A stretch of 30,566 bases of DNA from a virus: positions 1-30,566 of IMG/VR virus record IMGVR_UViG_3300025120_000318. The stretch is one strand, 5' to 3'. Under the pieces are notes generated by a model. It was not told the DNA's origin. It was given only the letters and a program-made list of their open reading frames with translations, and did not search any database. The number at the start of each line of letters is the position of its first letter. The first letter of the stretch is position 1. This document shows positions 26,888-30,566 of the stretch, piece by piece. The translations under genes and the position numbers were made by a program.

Positions 26888-27550
26888 CTACTCAGTAGGA
26901 CGCGGACGCTCATCCCAACGCAACTTCAAGTACGGATTCTGGTACTCGTTTGCCTGCCAGACTCCGAACTTCTTCCCGGTATCCCACAATAAGAACGGAA
27001 GGCTTATCTGATCCTGAATTGACCACTCAACTTGCTCGTCGAACCAACGCTGACCGAGGTCGCGTGTCTCCTCATTGAATACCCATCCAACTGTTCCGGC
27101 AGCGAACAATCCCCAATGCTGTGGCATACCTAAATCAACGTAGTGCGCCAACTGTTCCCTCAAGGGATACCGCTCATACTTCGGGAACGACCAGCAGACA
27201 TCGACTTCCTGTCGAATATCTGTCCGACCCTCAGGGTGCATCCACACAACAAAATCGTTGAAAGACAGGTGGCTACGAGTCCAGTCCGAGAAACCCTCCC
27301 CAACGATCTCGAAACTAGCGTCCATCCACACGGCTGCGTCACAATCCGTGTAGAGCCACGGCATCATTTTAGGACGCTTCGCCGCTAAACGGGGTTCCTC
27401 AGTAGACGGCTTGTGATCAACTCTCCACCCCTCCCCGACGACCTCAGGAGTGTCCGTGACGCATACGGCGTCATCGAACCCGTGCCACTCAGGTAAAGAA
27501 CGTATGGGGTCGTAGGAGCCGTAACAGCCGGTTATTAGAGCAACCCTCAT
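26888..27550 (-). CDS. Glycosyltransferase-like protein, DUF616/TOD1-like (220 aa)
   Basis: The product begins MRVALITGCYGSYDPIRSLP, with VCVTDTPE, then AAVWMDASFEIVG and SIQDQISLPFLLW. The acidic WMDAS and late D-Q pair are features of the DUF616/TOD1-type glycosyltransferase fold (GT-A-like, nucleotide-sugar binding). Size is slightly short for the family. It starts 3 bp after the small tail-associated gene and precedes the GT4-like gene, forming one module. Confidence 0.72.
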   Translation of the reverse strand: MRVALITGCYGSYDPIRSLPEWHGFDDAVCVTDTPEVVGEGWRVDHKPSTEEPRLAAKRPKMMPWLYTDCDAAVWMDASFEIVGEGFSDWTRSHLSFNDFVVWMHPEGRTDIRQEVDVCWSFPKYERYPLREQLAHYVDLGMPQHWGLFAAGTVGWVFNEETRDLGQRWFDEQVEWSIQDQISLPFLLWDTGKKFGVWQANEYQNPYLKLRWDERPRPTE

Positions 27551-27553
27551 GCT

Positions 27554-27811
27554 TTACTCAGTCGCGTCCGGCTCCTCGGTCACGGGGGCCACGAACTCAT
27601 TCGCGGAAGCGTCGTAAGAGAAACCGATACCCGCATAACGACCACGACGAGAACCCAAATACGAGGTATCCATCCAAGTCCCCGCCAACCCAATGCCGTT
27701 GCAGTAAGCCGTTATCTCATTATCATCATCGTTGAAGTACGGGATCACGATGACTTCCCGAACGATCCCGTCCTCAACGCGAGCCGCGTGAGCATTATCA
27801 GAGTGTGCCAT
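27554..27811 (-). CDS. Small conserved phage tail-associated protein (85 aa)
   Basis: The product begins MAHSDNAHAARVEDGIVREV and ends TSYLGSRRGRYAGIGFSYDA onward. The combination of a VEDGIVxxVIVI opening, a WMxTSY middle and GRYAGIGFSYDASANEFVAP is found in many tailed phages beside tail-fiber genes and is thought to be a small structural or assembly protein. Its exact role is unknown. It lies 14 bp after the larger glycine-rich protein. Confidence 0.8.
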   Translation of the reverse strand: MAHSDNAHAARVEDGIVREVIVIPYFNDDDNEITAYCNGIGLAGTWMDTSYLGSRRGRYAGIGFSYDASANEFVAPVTEEPDATE

Positions 27812-27825
27812 TACTTTTCCTATTC

Positions 27826-29475
27826 CTAGATTGCGTACCTAATAATTACGACACCGCTGCCGCCAGTACCGCCCGTACCTCCATAAGCACCGCCGCCCCC
27901 ACTTCCAAGATTAGTGCCCCCGCTGGTCGCGGTGCCGCTAGTCGTTCCAGCGCCGCCTCCTCCTGAGCCGCCAGCACCGTTGCTACTGCCTCCACCGCCA
28001 CCACCACCACCGGCACGAACTACCGCGCTGCCCGAAATGCTTGAAGATGACCCGGCACCTCCGGCTCCCCCGGTCGAACCGGAGCCGTTACCCCCGACTG
28101 CGCCAGCACCACCACCACCTCCGCCGGAGTCGCTGCCGCCGTTCCCACCATTGTTCCCTTGGCCCGGAACAGCAGATCCACCTGTCTGACCGCCGCTGTC
28201 CAAAGATCCACCAGATCCGCTGCCGCCGTACTTTGCGTTTGTTCCAGTTAGACGGTTACCACCAGCACCGCCGACAGCCGTAACAAGGTTGTCGATCTTG
28301 GATGCGGCACCTGTATTGCCAGCGACTCCACCTGCACCGACGGTAATCGTTTTAGAACCAGCACTAAAGTGAACGCTTGATACTTCCGCGTATCCACCGG
28401 CACCACCAGCAGGCCCATTTGATGAGCCGCCGCCACCTCCAGCCCCCACGACGAGACAGTCCACGAACCCAGCCGCACTAACAGTCAAAGAGCCGCTAGA
28501 AGTAAACGAGTGAACCTTGTAGTTCTGACCAGCGACACCAGTCGCTCCGTCACCCGTGTAAGTAGTTTCCGTGCCACCCGACGCGACGACACCCGCAGCA
28601 GAGCCACCGATGATCGTCCGAACAATCACGATGCCTGAGCCACCAGCACCACCTGTGCCACCGCTAACTGCCGTGAAGCCACCGCCACCTCCACCGCCCG
28701 TGTTTACGGTTCCGGCAACGCCGGTTGTTGCTGCCGCAGCACCGCCGCCACCAGCGCCGCCTGCACCCTTGCTCGTGCCGTGGCCCCCGCCACCGCCACC
28801 ATACGTTTGTGCGCTGCCTGTTTGCAGCGAGGATGCTTGACCTGCCCCGCCTGCACCACCAGTTGATCCGGAGCCTGCCGCACCGACAGCACCGGCCCCC
28901 CCGCCACCGCCAGATCCTTGACCCGCAGAGTTAGTACTTACGCCTGCCCCACCGTTATTGCCTTGACCGGGAACACCCGTCCCAGCGGTCTTGCTCACGT
29001 TTGTCTGAGTGTTACCTCCCCCACCGGACGCGCCATTTATCCCGACGTAGTAGCCGCCGATGTTCGTCCCGTCATGGGCACCACCAAGGCCACCACCAAA
29101 GGCGTACAACTCATCAACCCGACTGCTCGTGCCTTGTGTCCCTCCAGCGGCAGCCCCAGCCCCAACGGTCACCGCAAAGGAACCCGCTTCAAGGAAATGT
29201 GAGCCGACCTCAATAACACCTCCGGCTCCACCGCCACCCGCGCCATAGAACGCTCCTGACCCGCCAGCACCCGCACCGCCAACAACGAGAACATCGACAA
29301 CGCCGGAACCGCTTACAGTCAAAGTGCCAGTCGCGGTAAACGTATGCACACCGAAGGTAGTTGATCCACTCGTGTACGTCGTGTAAGTGCCGCCAGAAAG
29401 TTGAGCGAACCGACCCGCCGAAGGGACTGTCGATCCCGCACCGAGAGTCGCTTGCGATAAACGTTGAATACTCAT
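27826..29475 (-). CDS. Glycine-rich tail fiber/adhesin-like protein, tandem domain (549 aa)
   Basis: Two glycine-rich domains lie in tandem. Each begins with a strand unit (FGVHTFTATGTLTVSGSG, and YKVHSFTSSGSLTVSAAG), then VVDVLVVGGAG or VDCLVVGAGG, a long Gly/Ser run with GGAGG repeats, and ends in GSGIVIVR or GSGVVIIR. Such proteins are expected to form polyglycine sandwich adhesins at the tail tip. The first Met is at 29475, four bases inside the previous gene (ATGA). Domain duplication is visible at the DNA level. Low complexity makes annotation by homology unreliable. Confidence 0.78.
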   Translation of the reverse strand: MSIQRLSQATLGAGSTVPSAGRFAQLSGGTYTTYTSGSTTFGVHTFTATGTLTVSGSGVVDVLVVGGAGAGGSGAFYGAGGGGAGGVIEVGSHFLEAGSFAVTVGAGAAAGGTQGTSSRVDELYAFGGGLGGAHDGTNIGGYYVGINGASGGGGNTQTNVSKTAGTGVPGQGNNGGAGVSTNSAGQGSGGGGGAGAVGAAGSGSTGGAGGAGQASSLQTGSAQTYGGGGGGHGTSKGAGGAGGGGAAAATTGVAGTVNTGGGGGGGFTAVSGGTGGAGGSGIVIVRTIIGGSAAGVVASGGTETTYTGDGATGVAGQNYKVHSFTSSGSLTVSAAGFVDCLVVGAGGGGGSSNGPAGGAGGYAEVSSVHFSAGSKTITVGAGGVAGNTGAASKIDNLVTAVGGAGGNRLTGTNAKYGGSGSGGSLDSGGQTGGSAVPGQGNNGGNGGSDSGGGGGGAGAVGGNGSGSTGGAGGAGSSSSISGSAVVRAGGGGGGGGSSNGAGGSGGGGAGTTSGTATSGGTNLGSGGGGAYGGTGGTGGSGVVIIRYAI

Positions 29476-30323
29476 GCTGTCCTCACTCGTACAACAACCA
29501 CACCGCTGCCGCCTGCCCTGCCGTCGCTCGTGACGGTTTCGACGCCACCGCCACCGCCGCCCGTGTTGGCAGACCCATCAGCGCCAGCGTCCCCGCCGCC
29601 ACCAGAGCCGCCGGTTCCCGACGTTCCACCACCGCCGCCACCGCCGTACAGGACAGACGAACCGGAGTAACTGCTTGACTTGCCTGCGCCACCGGTCTGA
29701 TTAGAGCCACTCGTGCCAGCCGCACCAGCACCGCCACCAGAGCCGCCGCTTGAGGAACTGTTGCCACCAGCACCGCCGTCATTCCCTAAACCGCTTACTC
29801 CCGTCCCACCGGCAGGAGCAGAGCCACCAAGATAGCCTGAACCGCCGCCGCCACTTGCGCCGTTTCCTCCAAGGTCGCCTCTGATCTGTGTGCCAGAAAC
29901 GCTTGATTCACGAGTGAAGCCACCGCCTCCACCACCGCCGGGTGAATAAATGTCGCCAACCCGTGACGGGAAACCATTAGCGCCGTTGCGTCCTGCACTT
30001 GTTCCTGTAGATGCGACACCCGCACCCCCGGCCCCGACCGTGACCGTGACGCTTCCGGCACTTAGGTAACTTTGACTCGTTTCGAGAACGCCCCCGCCGC
30101 CGCCGCCGCCACCGTAGCCTGATCCAGAACCTCCCCCGCCGCCCACAAGAAGATAATCCGCGAGACCAGCAGTAGTCACGTTCAGGGAACCAGATGCCGT
30201 CAGCGTCCAAAAACTGTACGAAGCAGAGCCAGACGTATACGTTCCAGTAGGCGTATCACTAATCACCGCGTTACCCGGTGTAGAACCAATCAGTCCTGAC
30301 CCGCTGAACGAACTCATCGCCAT
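29472..30323 (-). CDS. Glycine-rich tail fiber/adhesin-like protein, single domain (283 aa)
   Basis: From the ATG at 30323 the product begins MAMSSFSGSGLIGSTPGNAV and has one copy of the domain: FWTLTASGSLNVTTAGLADY, LLVGGGGG, Gly/Ser runs, and VVVVRVRTA at the end. It shares its organisation with the following 549-aa protein, so the two probably derive from one duplicated module. The ATG at 30323 lies one base after the upstream stop; the longer frame is a shadow of the preceding gene. Likely a tail tip or fiber subunit. Confidence 0.78.
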   Translation of the reverse strand: MAMSSFSGSGLIGSTPGNAVISDTPTGTYTSGSASYSFWTLTASGSLNVTTAGLADYLLVGGGGGSGSGYGGGGGGGGVLETSQSYLSAGSVTVTVGAGGAGVASTGTSAGRNGANGFPSRVGDIYSPGGGGGGGFTRESSVSGTQIRGDLGGNGASGGGGSGYLGGSAPAGGTGVSGLGNDGGAGGNSSSSGGSGGGAGAAGTSGSNQTGGAGKSSSYSGSSVLYGGGGGGGTSGTGGSGGGGDAGADGSANTGGGGGGVETVTSDGRAGGSGVVVVRVRTA

Positions 30324-30324
30324 G

Positions 30325-30566
30325 TTATGAGATCTCCGAAAGGAACGCCGAGAACGCAATCGTGTTCGCTGAACTAGACACGCGGATAAACTTACCCGCA
30401 TCCATCGTGATACCCAACGTCAATGCAATCGTGTCATTCCCAGCAACTGAAGCGTCATACACGAGGAACTCAGATGCACCCGGAGTGCCAGCCGTCGCGT
30501 CTAATCCGACACGCACCGTGATAGCCGACGAGGACTGATTACAGATAACGAGGGACGATATCACCG
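30325..30566 (-). CDS. Virion-like protein, C-terminal part (5' end outside window)
   Basis: The visible part reads VISSLVICNQSSSAITVRVG onward with EFLVYDASVAGNDTIALTLG and FIRVSSSANTIAFSAFLSEIS at the end. This ASVAANDTxxLTxGxTMxxxxxIxVxSSxxxxxFxxFxxEI pattern is frequent in small phage tail or head-tail proteins with an immunoglobulin-like beta-sandwich. The GTG at 30564 may be an internal valine; the true start is probably beyond the right edge. Confidence 0.7.
   Translation of the reverse strand, partial: VISSLVICNQSSSAITVRVGLDATAGTPGASEFLVYDASVAGNDTIALTLGITMDAGKFIRVSSSANTIAFSAFLSEIS

Noticed and set aside
27914-29670. Proline-rich plus-strand frames opposite the glycine-rich proteins
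   Set aside because: GGC/GGT glycine codons read as proline on the other strand, so these frames are a mechanical result of the low-complexity genes.
1-30566. tRNA genes, integrase, repressor or attachment site
   Set aside because: No tyrosine or serine recombinase, no cI-like repressor and no tRNA-like T-arm were recognised, so lysogeny cannot be judged from this window.

Overview
The window is a contiguous piece of a tailed double-stranded DNA phage (or prophage), almost certainly from an actinobacterial host. Two WhiB-like iron-sulfur proteins, many small protein families typical of actinophages, and frequent GTG/TTG starts with 4-bp ATGA/GTGA gene overlaps all support this. No tRNA, insertion sequence, integrase or CRISPR array was recognised. 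Nearly everything is read on the minus strand, so the biological order runs from high to low coordinates. The one exception is a plus-strand cassette at 14.6-16.5 kb.

In transcription order: (1) 30566-27554 holds the tail end, with a partial virion-like protein, two glycine-rich fiber/adhesin-like proteins and a small conserved phage protein. (2) 27550-25231 holds two glycosyltransferase-like proteins and a class I methyltransferase, probably a sugar-modification module. (3) 25143-23386 is the lysis cassette: a membrane/coiled-coil protein, a separate peptidoglycan-binding protein, a two-TM protein, an r1t-type holin and an M15-type peptidase, closed by a strong terminator. (4) 23129-18852 holds recombination and replication genes: Gam-like, Rad52-like annealing protein, a winged-helix replication protein, HNH, a small HTH protein, RusA, a zinc ribbon, a PD-(D/E)XK nuclease and a coiled-coil protein. 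(5) 18830-16501 holds the small and large terminase subunits and one small protein. (6) 14595-16504 (plus strand) holds three conserved small phage proteins followed by a histone-deacetylase-like zinc hydrolase. (7) 14495-3960 holds about thirty small genes, many encoding zinc ribbons, together with SSB, two WhiB proteins, a Cas4/RecB-like nuclease, a MESH1/SpoT-like HD hydrolase, an HExxH protein and a secreted lysozyme-like protein. (8) 3928-1 starts the virion operon: a small protein, a portal, and a MuF minor head protein that continues past 756 residues into an ADP-ribosyltransferase-like domain and runs off the left edge.

The small-gene block is punctuated by a recurrent promoter-like element. 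It combines AACCCCCGTATGSTAAACT (an extended -10, TGnTAAACT) with, at the best copies, a second C/G-rich arm that makes an interrupted palindrome. Upstream stop codons frequently lie in or against it. Copies occur between 3.9 and 15.6 kb with a variant at 23.15 kb, which looks like one regulon of short operons under a common control.

The most notable points are the MuF-ADP-ribosyltransferase fusion, the phage HDAC-like enzyme, the repeated promoter/operator element, a structured leader RNA near 10.5 kb that could mask a ribosome binding site, and the (p)ppGpp-hydrolase-like HD protein. The remaining head and tail morphogenesis genes are expected outside both edges. All assignments were made by eye from translated motifs; no database search was run.
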